Made by a program: the position numbers and the translations under genes | NCBI RefSeq assembly: GCF_019468465.1 | Contig: NZ_CP080519.1 | Coordinates: 10,099,001-10,163,000 of the forward strand | Source of the DNA: Amycolatopsis sp. DSM 110486 | GTDB taxonomy: Bacteria; Actinomycetota; Actinomycetes; Mycobacteriales; Pseudonocardiaceae | Reading direction: 5' to 3' | Length of the DNA: 64,000 nt | Part shown: piece by piece, positions 18,750 through 27,945 of the stretch | Layout of the letters: each line of letters starts with the position of its first letter | Position numbering within the stretch: position 1 is the stretch's first letter | Notes under the pieces: generated by a model | Told to the model about the DNA's origin: nothing | What the model saw: the letters and a program-made list of their open reading frames with translations, nothing else | Database searches by the model: none

Positions 18750-18777
18750 GACGGATGTCCTTTCCGGTACGGCGGGT

Positions 18778-19608
18778 TCAGGGACCCACGGAGACGGCGG
18801 GTTTTCCATTCGGTTCGGCGGCCTGCGGCATGGGCGGCTTGGCCGCGGCCGCCTCGTGCGCGAGGAACGACCCGAGCTCGCCGATGGTGCTCATCAACGG
18901 AGCCGGGAACACGACAGTGCTGTTGTGATCGACCGCGATCTCGACCAAACTCTGCAAGTTGCGCAGCTGCAGCGAAAGTGGGTGCGCCATCATCGTGTCC
19001 GACGCCTCGCCGAGCTTCGTCGCCGCCAGCGCCTCACCCTCGGCGTTGATGATCTTCCCCCGCTTCTCCCGTTCGGCTTCGGCCTCCTTGGCCATCGCAC
19101 GCTTCATCGCTTCCGGCAGCTGAATGTCCCTCAGCTCCACCAACGTCACGTCGACACCCCACTCGGTCGTGGTGTCGTCGAGGATCCGCCGGATGTCGGA
19201 GTTGATCGCGTCCGTTTCCGACAGGGTTTCGTCGAGCGTGTGCTGCCCGATCACCTTCCGCAGAGTCGTCTGCGCGATCTGATTGATCGCCGCGTGCACG
19301 TTCTCGATCGCCACGACCGACTTCACCACGTCGACCACTCGGAAGTACGCGACCGCCGAGACGTCCACGCTCACGTTGTCCCGAGTGATGATGCCCTGCG
19401 ACTGGATCGGCATGGTGACGATCCGCAGGGACACCCGGCGCAGCACATCGACCACAGGGATGATCAGCCGTAGCCCTGGCTCGCGTACTCCGATCACTCG
19501 CCCGAGCCGGAACTGCACCCCCTTCTCGTACTGCTTGACGATCCTGATCGAAAGGCCCAGCACAAGCAGGACCGCCACGGCGATCCCGGTGATGATCCAA
19601 GGGTTCAT
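18778..19608 (-). CDS. Slipin (SPFH/stomatin/prohibitin family membrane protein)
   Basis: A 276-residue protein. One N-terminal membrane segment ([17 protein letters not shown]) is followed by the SPFH core ([41 protein letters not shown]) and a helical region with [18 protein letters not shown]. Slipins oligomerise on the inner membrane and organise membrane domains. It precedes the aldolase gene. It is about 90% identical by eye to the frameshifted copy at 29852-30683. No NfeD partner is adjacent. Confidence 0.93.
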   Translation of the reverse strand: MNPWIITGIAVAVLLVLGLSIRIVKQYEKGVQFRLGRVIGVREPGLRLIIPVVDVLRRVSLRIVTMPIQSQGIITRDNVSVDVSAVAYFRVVDVVKSVVAIENVHAAINQIAQTTLRKVIGQHTLDETLSETDAINSDIRRILDDTTTEWGVDVTLVELRDIQLPEAMKRAMAKEAEAEREKRGKIINAEGEALAATKLGEASDTMMAHPLSLQLRNLQSLVEIAVDHNSTVVFPAPLMSTIGELGSFLAHEAAAAKPPMPQAAEPNGKPAVSVGP

Positions 19609-19612
19609 GGCG

Positions 19613-20260
19613 TTACTCCGTTCCTTGTGGCTCGATCCGGGAGGACCGGCCCGTGGTCATGAGCTCGATGAGGGTTTCCTTGTCGACGTCGCTGGCCGGG
19701 TGCCCCACCGCCAGCCGGCCCAGATACAAGACAGCGACCCGGTCCGCGACGTGCAGGACCCCGTTCATGTTGTGAGAGATCGCGATCACCGCCGGTCCGC
19801 GGTCGGCCGGCGTCCGCACCAGCCGCAGCACGACTTCGGTCTGCTGCACGCCGAGCGCCGCCGTCGGCTCGTCCATGAGCACCAGCCTCAACTTCCACAG
19901 CAGGGATTTCGCGATCGCGACCGCCTGGCGCTGCCCGCCGGTCAGCAGGCCGACGGGCTGGCGCACCGAAGGCACCGTCGTCACGCCGAGCTCGGCAAGC
20001 GTCTTGCGCGTCGAGAGCTGCATCGTGTCTTCGTCCAACACGCCGTGGCATACGAGTTCGCGGCCGACGCACCGGTCGTCCCTGCCACCGGAACTCACCG
20101 CTGTCCAGCGAGTGGATCCCCGCGATGCACTTGATCAGCACGGACTTCCCCGCCCCGTTGTCCCCGACGAGCGCGGTGACTTGCCCGGCTGGAACATCGA
20201 GATCGACCCCCGCCAGTGCCTGGACGGCGCCAGCCGCCCCACCGCGCTGCCCGGCAACCA
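19613..20260 (-). pseudogene. Sugar ABC transporter ATPase remnant
   Basis: One frame holds the start of a carbohydrate ABC ATPase (VQALAGVDLDVPAGQVTALV, Walker A GDNGAGKS, then IAGIHSLDSGE). Another frame from about 20020 holds the rest: LTGGQRQAVAIAKSLLWK signature and Walker B LVLMDEPTAALG with SHNMNGV. About 50 residues between the parts are missing. The 5' end is fused to the 3' end of the USP gene at 20135-20644. It is the trace of an RbsA/XylG-type single-domain ATPase; no permease or binding protein remains. Confidence 0.75.
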
Positions 20261-20644
20261 CGCCCGCGGAGGGATCACCACCACCGGACAGTGCGCGTGC
20301 CGTAGACAGGAACCGCTCACGGAGCCGGCCAGCAGGCCGCGCCACTTTCCCCAGCCGTGGCTGCCGACCACCAGCATCAGCGCGTCACGCGAGCACTCCA
20401 CGAGCACATCAGCGGGATCGCCCTCGGCAGCCACGCACCGCACCTCCACGCCTGGCCGGCCCGCGCAAGCCGAGGCCACGTACTCCTCGAGTTGCCGCAG
20501 GTGTTCTTCCCTCGCCTCAGCCGCCTTCCGGTTCACCGACTCGTCGTCGAGCATCGGGTCGTACACCCACGCCGTCACGGCTTGAACGTCGGCGGCATCC
20601 GATCCGTCGAGACCCACCACCAGCCGATCGTTGACTTCTGCCAT
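20135..20644 (-). CDS. Universal stress protein, single Usp domain, altered C-terminus
   Basis: A 169-residue product. The Usp domain starts DRLVVGLDGSDAADVQAV and is complete through VVGSHGWGKWRGLLAGSVSG and HCPVVVIPPRA near residue 130. The remaining about 40 residues read through the shadow frame of the ABC ATPase remnant, so the native stop seems lost at a deletion junction near 20260. Only one Usp domain is present, unlike the tandem USPs nearby. A GGACC-type palindrome lies 88 bp upstream. Confidence 0.75.
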   Translation of the reverse strand: MAEVNDRLVVGLDGSDAADVQAVTAWVYDPMLDDESVNRKAAEAREEHLRQLEEYVASACAGRPGVEVRCVAAEGDPADVLVECSRDALMLVVGSHGWGKWRGLLAGSVSGSCLRHAHCPVVVIPPRAWLPGSAVGRLAPSRHWRGSISMFQPGKSPRSSGTTGRGSPC

Positions 20645-20732
20645 TGCCGTGACCTTCCGCCGAGGCACAGTTGCCGACTCAAGGACAGCGGTTCCCTCCG
20701 GTGGGGGAAACGGCCGGTGGACACCGGTGCCG

Positions 20733-20746
20733 AGGACCAAGGGCCC
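20733..20746 (-). promoter_or_regulatory. DosR-like box upstream of USP
   Basis: AGGACCAAGGGCCC has GGACC and GGCCC arms and shares GGACCAA with the boxes at 2515, 6402 and 26931. It lies 88 bp before the USP start at 20644, in the 312-bp intergenic region that precedes the divergent gene at 20957. No other element was seen in that region. Confidence 0.45.
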
Positions 20747-20956
20747 GGCACGGTGCACGCTCGCGACACTGACGTAAGGCCCGGGCGAAAAGACATAGGA
20801 CCCTATCCGCGAATTCCCCAGCCAACTCAAGCTGGGCGTGAACATTGCGGAATACCTGTGAGGAGACACACCGCTCGCGGACACCCAGGACGGCCCGCGA
20901 GGAACCGGCTTCGCCCCTCCCGATCCCAGGAACCCAACAGACTTCCGAGGTGTGCC

Positions 20957-21595
20957 GTGTTCGCTCACGTCGCGTGGTGGTCGACGATCTGCTTCACGAG
21001 TCTGGTGTGCGCGCTCGGTGTCCTGGTCGTGCCGGCCGCGGCGGTCATCGCCATAGCCTCGATGGCACTGGCACTGGCCTCGCTCGTCTGGCTGTGCGCG
21101 GACGGGGTGCGTTGGGTGGAACGTGCGTTCGGCCCCCACCACGCGTCCCGGCGCGCAGCGATGGCATTGGCGCTGGGTCTGATGGTCGTAGGTGTCTTCG
21201 CCGCCACGATCGCAGTGATCGCCGGTCCGGGGCCGGCTTTCACGACGACCGCTGTTCTGCTGTTAGCGGGAGCCTGGTCCGGGTGGCGAACTCTCTTCAG
21301 AGCGCCGCAGCGAGGCAGCCGGAGTCGACAGACGACATCGGCGTCGCACACAGGCGTGCCCTGCCCGATGCCGGTCAGCGCCCTCTCGCTCGACGAGCTC
21401 TGCCTGGCGTGGCGGCGGAGCTTCGTGCAGCTGCAACACGCAGGTGACGAGCGCGGGCGGCACATCGTCGTCTCCGCCCGGCAGGCCTACCTCGACGAGT
21501 TGGAGCGGCGCGACCGGCAGGGGTTCGCGAAATGGCTGGACAGCGGAGCGCGGGCCGCCGGTGACCCGAGCCGGTTCGTGCGCCCCGGCGAATGA
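20957..21595 (+). CDS. Membrane protein of unknown function
   Basis: A 212-residue product from GTG 20957, with CGAGG 7 nt upstream. Two long hydrophobic segments at about residues 8-50 and one at 70-110 (ALALGLMVVGVFAATIAVIAG) are followed by a soluble tail with LSLDELCLAWRRSFVQLQHA and QAYLDELERRDRQGFAKWL. The tail pattern looks like a conserved actinobacterial helical module, but no named family is claimed. It is divergent from the USP at 20644 and upstream of a DUF2267 gene. Confidence 0.7.
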   Translation: MFAHVAWWSTICFTSLVCALGVLVVPAAAVIAIASMALALASLVWLCADGVRWVERAFGPHHASRRAAMALALGLMVVGVFAATIAVIAGPGPAFTTTAVLLLAGAWSGWRTLFRAPQRGSRSRQTTSASHTGVPCPMPVSALSLDELCLAWRRSFVQLQHAGDERGRHIVVSARQAYLDELERRDRQGFAKWLDSGARAAGDPSRFVRPGE

Positions 21596-21663
21596 CCCGT
21601 CGACGCCTTGCACCCGCAGCCCATTGACGAATGCGCAGAACCCCCGACTCGAAAGGAAAACCG

Positions 21664-22119
21664 ATGACGACGCACTCCGATCCGCTCGCACCCGCCTATC
21701 AGACGGCCCGCCGCTGGCTGACCGCCATCGCCGAGCAGCTGGGTACCGAAGACCACCACTACGTCTACCGGGTGCTGCGAACGTGGTTGCACCTGGTCCG
21801 CGACCGGCTCACCGTCCAGAGCGCCGCACATTTCGCGGCCCAACTGCCCGAGCTGCTGCGCGGCGTCTACTTCGACGGCTGGAAACCGAGCAGAGTCCCC
21901 GTGCGCTACGACGCCGCCACGTTCACCGTTTTGTTCGCCGAAGGAGCGACGATCAGTCCGAACGACGTCCCGGCGGCCGCAAGCGCGGTTTCGGCGGCGC
22001 TGGATTCACTCTGCTCCCCAGGCCAGCTCGAGCACGTCTTCACACTTCTGCCGGCGGCCCTCCGCGGCGAGCTCGAGTTCGGGACCCCGGTCCGGCCGAC
22101 GTCTGTTCGCCGCCGCTGA
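21664..22119 (+). CDS. DUF2267 family protein
   Basis: A 151-residue product; the ATG at 21664 follows AAAGGA. It carries VYRVLRTWLHLVRDRLTVQS, HFAAQLPELLRGVYFDGWKP and a C-terminal helix, almost the same blocks as the paralogue at 14547-14978. Function is unknown. Its 3' end overlaps the converging decayed USP gene by about 80 bp. Confidence 0.88.
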   Translation: MTTHSDPLAPAYQTARRWLTAIAEQLGTEDHHYVYRVLRTWLHLVRDRLTVQSAAHFAAQLPELLRGVYFDGWKPSRVPVRYDAATFTVLFAEGATISPNDVPAAASAVSAALDSLCSPGQLEHVFTLLPAALRGELEFGTPVRPTSVRRR

Positions 22120-23068
22120 ACGCGCGCACCCGAGACTCGCCGGGCCGAATGCCGACCCGGCTGCGAACGTCGCTGTCAGCCGAAGGCGTTCCACGCGCGG
22201 CGATGACCGGGCAGAGCGCGTAGGAGATCAGGCTCTGGCTCGTCGAGCCGAGTGCCAAACCCGGTGCCCTGCCCCGCCTGCCTACGACCAGCAGCTGTGC
22301 GCGGTCGGGGTAGACGAGCAAGCCCTCCGATGGCCGTCCCTTCGCCACCACGCGGGTGACTTCGATGTCCGGATACTTCTCCTGCAGGCAGGCCAGTCAC
22401 TGGGCCAGCAGTTCCCGCTCGTGCTCCTCGATCGCCTGCGTGTCCATGGTCCAGCCACCCTCCTTGAAAACCGAGGGCAAGAACGCTTCCCGCCAGCAGT
22501 GCACCGCGACGAGCGGAGCCCGGCGCCACGATGCCTCCTCGAAAGCGAGAACGATCGCCTCCTCACCAACCGGCGTGGCGTCAACGCCGACCACCACCGG
22601 CCCGTCAACTGGCGGCGCGTCGTCGCCGGCGTGTGGCCGGACGAACGCGGCCGGGCACTCGCCCTGCGCCGCGAGCGCGACCGACACCGATCCCAGCAGG
22701 ATCCGGCCCAGACGACGAAGCCCGGGCGTGCCGAGGATCAGCAGGCCGGCGTAAGCGGATTCGTCGCGCAACGCCACCGCCGGACGCTCCGGCCGGAACA
22801 CGACTTTCACGGTCAACCCCGGAGCCACTTCAGCCGCCGCCTCCTGCGCCTGCTGGAGCACGCGGCGCCCGCACTCACGGGTGAGTCGCTGCACGTCGGC
22901 GTACATCGACACAGCATGCGGATAGGCCACCGGGACCTCGTCGACGGCGTACACGACGCGGAGACTGCGGTGGTACTCCCCCGCCATCCGCGCGGTCCAT
23001 ATCAGCGCCGTGATTGACGCCTCGGATCCGTCGACTCCGACAACCAGGTCAGTGGACAGGCTTGTCAT
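22040..23068 (-). pseudogene. Tandem-domain universal stress protein with premature stop
   Basis: The frame from ATG 23068 encodes a first Usp domain (DLVVGVDGSEASITAL, LILGTPGLRRLGRILLGSVS) and the start of a second ([20 protein letters not shown]). A TGA at 22397-22399 then interrupts ELLAQ-stop-LACLQEKYPD. The same frame continues with QLLVVGRRGRAPGLALGSTS to 22040. Sibling USPs have Arg at this place ([21 protein letters not shown]), so CGA to TGA is the likely change. The remaining 223-residue fragment could still fold as one Usp domain. Confidence 0.8.
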
Positions 23069-23240
23069 TCTGCACCCCGCATTCAGCGCTGGGCCATGCG
23101 CGGCGGATACCCCGGCAACCAAGCTTCAGCTGTGAGCTCTCCGCCGGGCGGACGTCGAGGGGCACAGGGTGTACTCAGGCCCGTCGACTGTCCCGCCCCG
23201 GGTTTGATGGAGGTATCGAACACCCGGAGGATTCACGGTC

Positions 23241-23518
23241 ATGGCGGCACCACGGAAGTACCCCGAGGAGTTGCGGGAGCGGGCAACGCGGCTGGCAGTC
23301 GAGGCTAGGCGAGACCCTGCGTCGGCTGGTGGTGCGATCAAGCGGATCGCCGACCAGCTCGGTGTGCACCCGGAGGCGTTGCGGACGTGGGTGAAGCAGG
23401 CCGAGACCGACGAAGGGGCACGGCCGGGCACGACCTCGGCAGAGGCGGCCAGGATCGCCGAGCTGGAACGTGAGGTGCGTGAGCTGCGCCGGGCGAACCA
23501 GATCCTGAAGTCAGCGGC
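23241..23518 (+). pseudogene. IS3 transposase OrfA, interrupted
   Basis: It starts MAAPRKYPEELRERATRLAV and shows the helix-turn-helix (RIADQLGVHPEALRTWVKQ) and leucine-zipper (ELEREVRELRRANQILKSA) of IS3 OrfA. The IS30 element enters after codon 92. On the far side of it, at 24724, the frame resumes as SFFAAELDRPSR and stops at 24763, overlapping the OrfB start. Removal of the IS30 insert and one target duplication would restore the gene. Confidence 0.9.
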
Positions 23519-24721
23519 CTTAGATTCAACCGGTCGGTGCATCGGGGCTGGTTGAGGAGGGGTTTGTGGCGCGTCTGGGTCGGCCGGGCATGTCGGATCC
23601 GATGAAGGAGGAGTTGTGGGGGCGGTGGAGGGCCGGAGAGTCGATCAGCGTGATCGGACGTGCACTGGACAAGCCGCCTGGGTCGGTGTTCACCGTGCTC
23701 AAGCATCATGGCGGGATCGCCCCCAAGCGGCCGGTTTCCCGAGCGGACCACCTCAGTGTCGATGAGCGCGAGGTGATTTCGCGTGGAATCAGCGCTCAGT
23801 TGTCATTCCGGGCGATCGCGGCGAGTCTCGGGCGGTCGGCATCGACGGTGAGCCGGGAGGTCCGGCGCAATGGCGGCCGCGACGTCTATCGCGCCGTCGC
23901 GGCCCAGGAGCGTGCCGATGATCAGCGCAAGCGCCCTAAACAATCCTTGCTGGCAAGGAATCCGATCCTGCGCAACCGCGTCGTGGACTGGCTCGAGCAA
24001 GAATGGTCGCCCCAGCAGATCGCGCGGCGGCTGCGGTTGGAACACGAGGGCGATCCGGACATGATGGTCAGCCACGAGACGATCTACCGCAGCGTCTACA
24101 CCAGCCGTTGGAAGCTCATCCCGAAGGCGATGTCGAAGAAGCTGCGGACCGGGCGTCCGATCCGCAAGAACAAGCGGCACAGTGTGAAAGGGCAGTGGCG
24201 CTCGCAGATCATCGATGCACGCCCGATCACCGACCGGCCGGCCGAGGCCGAAGACCGCAGCGTCATCGGGCACCTTGAGGGCGATCTGATCGTCGGCGGT
24301 ACGAGCAGTCAGGTAGCGACGCTCGTAGACCGCAAAACCCGCTACCTCACAGTGGTTCAGCTGGCTGACCGGCGCACCGAGACTGTCGTCGCAGGGCTCA
24401 TCGAGCGATACGCCACGATGCCCGAGACGCTGCACCGCAGCTTGACCTGGGACCGCGGGATGGAACTGGCCGACCACCGCGTATTCACCACCGCCACAGG
24501 CGTTGACGTGTTTTTCGCCGCGCCCCGCAGTCCATGGCAACGCGGCACGAACGAGAACACGAACAAGCTGCTGCGCCAATATCTACCGAAGGGCACCAAC
24601 CTCGCCGCCTACAGCCAGACCGAACTCGACGCGATCGCCGATCGACTCAACAACCGACCCCGAAAATGCCTGGGTTACCGCACACCGGCCGAGTGTGTTG
24701 CCTTGACGGGTTGAATCTAAG
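23519..24721 (+). mobile_element. IS30-family insertion sequence
   Basis: A 1203-bp element with 13-bp perfect inverted ends CTTAGATTCAACC / GGTTGAATCTAAG. It is flanked by the 2-bp direct repeat GC (23517-23518, 24722-24723). It encodes one full-length transposase and looks intact. It inserted inside orfA of the IS3 element, so it arrived later. Confidence 0.9.
23566..24714 (+). CDS. IS30-family transposase
   Basis: A 382-residue DDE transposase. The N-terminal helix-turn-helix motifs include SFRAIAASLGRSASTVSREV and the RNGGRDVYRA junction. The catalytic core has EGDLIVGG (first Asp), LTWDRGMELADH (second Asp) and PWQRGTNENTNKLLRQYLPK (Glu), followed by the NNRPRKCLGYRTP end typical of IS30. 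The frame is uninterrupted, so the element may be active. Confidence 0.95.
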   Translation: MARLGRPGMSDPMKEELWGRWRAGESISVIGRALDKPPGSVFTVLKHHGGIAPKRPVSRADHLSVDEREVISRGISAQLSFRAIAASLGRSASTVSREVRRNGGRDVYRAVAAQERADDQRKRPKQSLLARNPILRNRVVDWLEQEWSPQQIARRLRLEHEGDPDMMVSHETIYRSVYTSRWKLIPKAMSKKLRTGRPIRKNKRHSVKGQWRSQIIDARPITDRPAEAEDRSVIGHLEGDLIVGGTSSQVATLVDRKTRYLTVVQLADRRTETVVAGLIERYATMPETLHRSLTWDRGMELADHRVFTTATGVDVFFAAPRSPWQRGTNENTNKLLRQYLPKGTNLAAYSQTELDAIADRLNNRPRKCLGYRTPAECVALTG

Positions 24722-24759
24722 GCGTCTTTCTTCGCAGCGGAGCTGGACCGTCCGTCGCG

Positions 24760-25680
24760 ATGAAGGTCGAGTTCGTTGACTCGCAGCGGAAGGAGCACGG
24801 TGTCCAGCCGGTCCTGCAGGTGCTTGAGGGCACGCCTGCCCAGATCGCACCGTCGACCTACTACGCCGCCAAGTCCCGTCCCGAATCCGCCCGCGCGGCG
24901 CGGGACCGGGAGCTGACCGAGAAGATCAAACGGGTGCATGAGGCGAACTACAGCGTCTACGGAGCCAGGAAGGTCTGGGCTGAGCTGAACCGCCACGGCG
25001 TCGAGGTGGCCCGGTGCACGGTCGAGCGGCTTATGCGCGAGGCCGGGTTACGCGGCCTGCTCCGCGACAAGTCTCCTCGCACGACACGGCCGGCGCCGGA
25101 GACCGGAAGGCCGACTGACCTGGTGGAACGTGACTTCACGGCGACGCGGGTGAACGAGTTGTGGGTCGCGGACATCACTTACGTGCGCACGGCCGCGGGC
25201 TGGGCCTACGCCGCGTTCGTGCTGGACGTGTTCTCCCGCCTGATCGTCGGCTGGCAGGTCGCCACCAGTCTCTACACGGATCTGGCGCTGGACGCGCTGC
25301 AGATGGCGATCTGGCGCCGCCAGGCCGACCGCGCCGACCTGACCGGGCTGGTCCACCACAGCGACCGCGGAGTGCAATACCGAGCGATCCGCTACACCCA
25401 GCACCTGGCCGAGGCCGACGCCGTCGCCTCGGTCGGGTCCCGAGGCGACAGCTACGACAACGCGATGGCCGAGGCGTTCAACTCGCTCTACAAGGCCGAA
25501 CTCGTCCGCAACAGCGGCCCCTGGCGCGGCCTCGACGACCTGGAAATCGCGACCGTGGAGTACATCGACTGGTACAACAACCGGCGCCTGCACGGCGAGC
25601 TCGGACACCTCCCACCCACCGAATACGAGACGCTCCACGCGATGACCCACCCGGTCACCGCAACCCAGGAAACCAACTAA
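24760..25680 (+). CDS. IS3-family transposase OrfB
   Basis: A 306-residue DDE integrase-like protein. It has the HTH_21 region (HEANYSVYGARKVWAELNR) and the catalytic triad in WVADITYV (D), LVHHSDRGVQY (D) and YDNAMAEAFNSLYKAE (E). OrfB is intact, but productive OrfAB fusion by frameshifting needs OrfA, which is interrupted. Its start overlaps the resumed OrfA stop. Confidence 0.95.
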   Translation: MKVEFVDSQRKEHGVQPVLQVLEGTPAQIAPSTYYAAKSRPESARAARDRELTEKIKRVHEANYSVYGARKVWAELNRHGVEVARCTVERLMREAGLRGLLRDKSPRTTRPAPETGRPTDLVERDFTATRVNELWVADITYVRTAAGWAYAAFVLDVFSRLIVGWQVATSLYTDLALDALQMAIWRRQADRADLTGLVHHSDRGVQYRAIRYTQHLAEADAVASVGSRGDSYDNAMAEAFNSLYKAELVRNSGPWRGLDDLEIATVEYIDWYNNRRLHGELGHLPPTEYETLHAMTHPVTATQETN

Positions 25681-25964
25681 TCCACTCTCCATGAAACCCG
25701 GGGCTTGACAGACAGCTTGCGGTAGCAGCGCGCGGACGCGCTGCTGGCTATTGGCTCCGCTGGCTTGACATCGCTGTCTCGTCGGATACCTGGCGCTGGT
25801 GGCCACCCTGCCGTGAAACTTGATCGTCGGCGGGCTCGCCGTGTTCGCGCTGGGTATCCGGTCGCCTCGTCGTTCTGGCTTGGCGCTGGCGTTTCGCTGC
25901 AGGCGGTGGGGAAACGTCGTTACGGCAGCCCCCGCACCGGCCCGCTCTGGGGTGCCTCCACATC

Positions 25965-26843
25965 TCAGCCCTTTTCCGAGCGCACCACCATGACCGGGCA
26001 GTCCGCGTGGTGCAGCAAGGCCTGGCTCGTCGACCCGAGCACCAGCCCGGCGAAGCCGCCGCGGCCACGGCTGCCGACGACGAGCAGCTGGGCGTTGTGG
26101 CCCAACGCGAGCAACCGATGGCGGGGCTTGTCGTGGTCAACTTGGCGTTCGACGTAGACGTCGGGGTACTTCTCCTGCCAGCCGGCGAGGCGTTGGGCGA
26201 GCAGGCGGTGGCCGGTCTCCTGGAGGCTCTCGCCCTGGAACATGCCACTGCCGACGCCGGTGTGGGAGAGGTCGCCGTCGTGCCAGGTGTGGAGGGCGAT
26301 GAGGTCAGTTTTGCGCAACGAGGCCTCCTCGAAGGCCCAGCCGATCGCCGCTTCGCTGAGCGGGCTGCCGTCGACGCCGACAACGACCTGGCCGTCAACA
26401 GTTTCCTGGCCGCGGACAGCGACCACCGGGCAGTGAGCCTTTGCGGCCAGATCGACACCCGGCGAGCCGCTGAACAGGCCGAGCAGCGGCCCGATCGGTT
26501 CGCCGACCACAAGGATCCTCGCGCGTTCCGACGCGATGAGGAGGGCGGGCACACGGCCTCGGTCTGTCGCTTCGGTCGAGACGTCGAGCCCGGGCACGAC
26601 GGCTTCGAGCGTCTCGCGCGTCCGGCGCAGCAATGCTTCTGCCTCCGCGCGCTTGACGGCTATCCAATCCGATGGCATGTCTGCTGCGCTGCCGAACCAG
26701 GTGTCGTCGAACCCGTAAGCGGTGAGCACGACCAGCGGAGCGTGCCGCCGCGCTGCTTCCCCGACTGCCCACACCGCCGCCGCGGTCGCGGCCTTCGAGG
26801 CGTCCACGGCCACGACGACGGGTGACTTTCCGGGTGCGGTCAT
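25965..26843 (-). CDS. Universal stress protein, two tandem Usp domains
   Basis: A 292-residue protein. Domain 1 starts SPVVVAVDASKAATAAAVWA and has a divergent loop (VVGEPIGPLLGLFSGS). Domain 2 starts [20 protein letters not shown] and carries [19 protein letters not shown]. The ATG at 26843 is preferred over an earlier in-frame start because homology begins there. It is monocistronic, with 250 bp of unrecognised sequence before the IS3 element. A GGGACCAACG box lies 86 bp upstream. Confidence 0.93.
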   Translation of the reverse strand: MTAPGKSPVVVAVDASKAATAAAVWAVGEAARRHAPLVVLTAYGFDDTWFGSAADMPSDWIAVKRAEAEALLRRTRETLEAVVPGLDVSTEATDRGRVPALLIASERARILVVGEPIGPLLGLFSGSPGVDLAAKAHCPVVAVRGQETVDGQVVVGVDGSPLSEAAIGWAFEEASLRKTDLIALHTWHDGDLSHTGVGSGMFQGESLQETGHRLLAQRLAGWQEKYPDVYVERQVDHDKPRHRLLALGHNAQLLVVGSRGRGGFAGLVLGSTSQALLHHADCPVMVVRSEKG

Positions 26844-26929
26844 GATGTGTCCTCCCGTTCCACTACGACGAAGCACGAACGTAGGCCCGCGCGGACCTGC
26901 TCTGCTGCAGCCGTTCGTCCTGGCAGCCG

Positions 26930-26944
26930 GGGACCAACGTCAGC
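26930..26944 (-). promoter_or_regulatory. DosR-like box upstream of USP
   Basis: GGGACCAACGTCAGC repeats the GGGACCAACG core of 6401-6410 and the GGACCAACGTC of 2515-2525. It is 86 bp upstream of the USP start. It overlaps the stop codon of the SulP remnant, so it may have been brought in with, or survived, the decay of that gene. Confidence 0.45.
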
Positions 26945-27285
26945 TCCGCGCGGCGACCCAGTCCCGGTCGCCGCTCACGGCCGTCGGCAGCGTCGGGAAA
27001 ATCCGCTTCTCCCCCACCTTCCCGACCAGTCCCGCGGCTTCGAGGTCGTCGCGCAGGTCCTGCTTGACGTGCGCGAGCGCGGACACGCCGCAGCGGGTGA
27101 GTTCCTCACGCAGCTGGTCGAGGGCATCGGCCGCAGTGAGGTCGAGCTCGACGTTGGCCTCGGTGTTGCGCACGAACCATTGCACCGGCCCGGACACCTC
27201 GTCCGACACCGCGACGAGGGCACGCCGGCGGAAGTCCTCATCGTTGACGCCGATACACCGCCGTTGTGCCGTCGATCGCTTCATG
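26940..27285 (-). pseudogene. SulP-family transporter, C-terminal STAS fragment
   Basis: About 115 residues match the end of a SulP anion permease: EDFRRRALVAV, VQWFVRNTEANVELDLTAAD, LDQLREELTRCGVSALAHVK and DLRDDLEAAGLVGKVGEKR. All membrane helices are missing, and the upstream sequence has no matching frame. SulP proteins import sulfate or bicarbonate; this fragment cannot transport. Confidence 0.7.
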
Positions 27286-27663
27286 CAGCAGCGCGGTGAA
27301 GGTCTGCTCGCAGGCCTACCGCACCGCGTACCTCGAATCCGCAAGGGCGAACCGATGACCGCGAAACCCTGGCACAGAGGCGAACTCCGCCGGAACGCCG
27401 AGACGCACGGGTGGTCGGATCCTGGCACCCGACCGGGCGGCCTGGCCGCAGGTGCCGACCCGCACTGGGTGTCCCTTCTGCCCACCGGCGCGATCCCGGG
27501 CAGCTGTAGAAGGGGCTCAGGAATGCGCCTTCTTCTCCAGCTCCGCCGACCACTCCCGGTGCCACTTCCGACACGATGACGGTTCAGCGCGAACACGGAA
27601 CTCCAGTAGGCCAGCCGCGGTGAAAAGCACGTCACGAAGTACAGGCCGACCGCGGCGACCGCG
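27286..27663. other. Unassigned degenerate region
   Basis: On the minus strand a short hydrophobic start (MVNAVAAVGLYFVTCF, ATG at about 27672) is followed in another frame by KWHREWSAELEKKAHS and a stop. This looks like a small membrane protein broken by a frameshift. I could not assign a family. The rest shows no coding signal. Confidence 0.25.
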
Positions 27664-27945
27664 TTAACCATGGCGCCCGCGGAGGACAACGGCGGGGAAC
27701 GCGCCCCGCAACGGGGTCGCGAGTGCGTCGGCTGTCGCTTTAAGGTGACGTTGGGCCTGACTGGGGTTCGCGTGTCCGGCGTCGCGAGCTGTGAAGGCGA
27801 CCACGGCCCCGATCCGCGTCACGTCGAAGGTGACCGGTGTCCCATCCCTGCGCCGAACCTGCACGGGCCACGACCGCTTTCGCGAGCGGAGCTCGCCCCG
27901 CGAGTGTCCAGCGTGCGCAGCCTGCCACGGCAGCGGGTCTGTCAA
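27664..27945 (-). pseudogene. ATP-cone-like fragment (possible ribonucleotide reductase N-terminus)
   Basis: A 93-codon frame contains WPVQVRRRDGTPVTFDVTRI and ARDAGH, resembling the ATP-cone that opens NrdD/NrdZ-type ribonucleotide reductases or NrdR. It has no good start (TTG only) and ends early, and it abuts an IS256 fragment, so it is probably a truncated gene. Identification is tentative. Confidence 0.3.

Larger units (their letters stand above)
23189..25710 (+). mobile_element. IS3-family insertion sequence, itself interrupted by an IS30-family element
   Basis: The ends are inverted repeats: left TGTCCCGCCCCGGGTTTGAT, right reading inward TGTCAAGCCCCGGGTTTCAT. They are flanked by a 3-bp duplication GAC (23186-23188 and 25711-25713), as expected for IS3. 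It carries orfA and orfB. The element lies between a decayed USP gene and the remnant region before the USP at 25965. The IS30 insertion in orfA would prevent formation of the OrfAB transposase. Confidence 0.9.

Noticed and set aside
25711..25964. Possible membrane protein remnant before the USP (GYLALVATLP and NLIVGGLAVFALGI on the plus strand)
   Set aside because: Only about 30 residues with a stop between them; too little to name a family.
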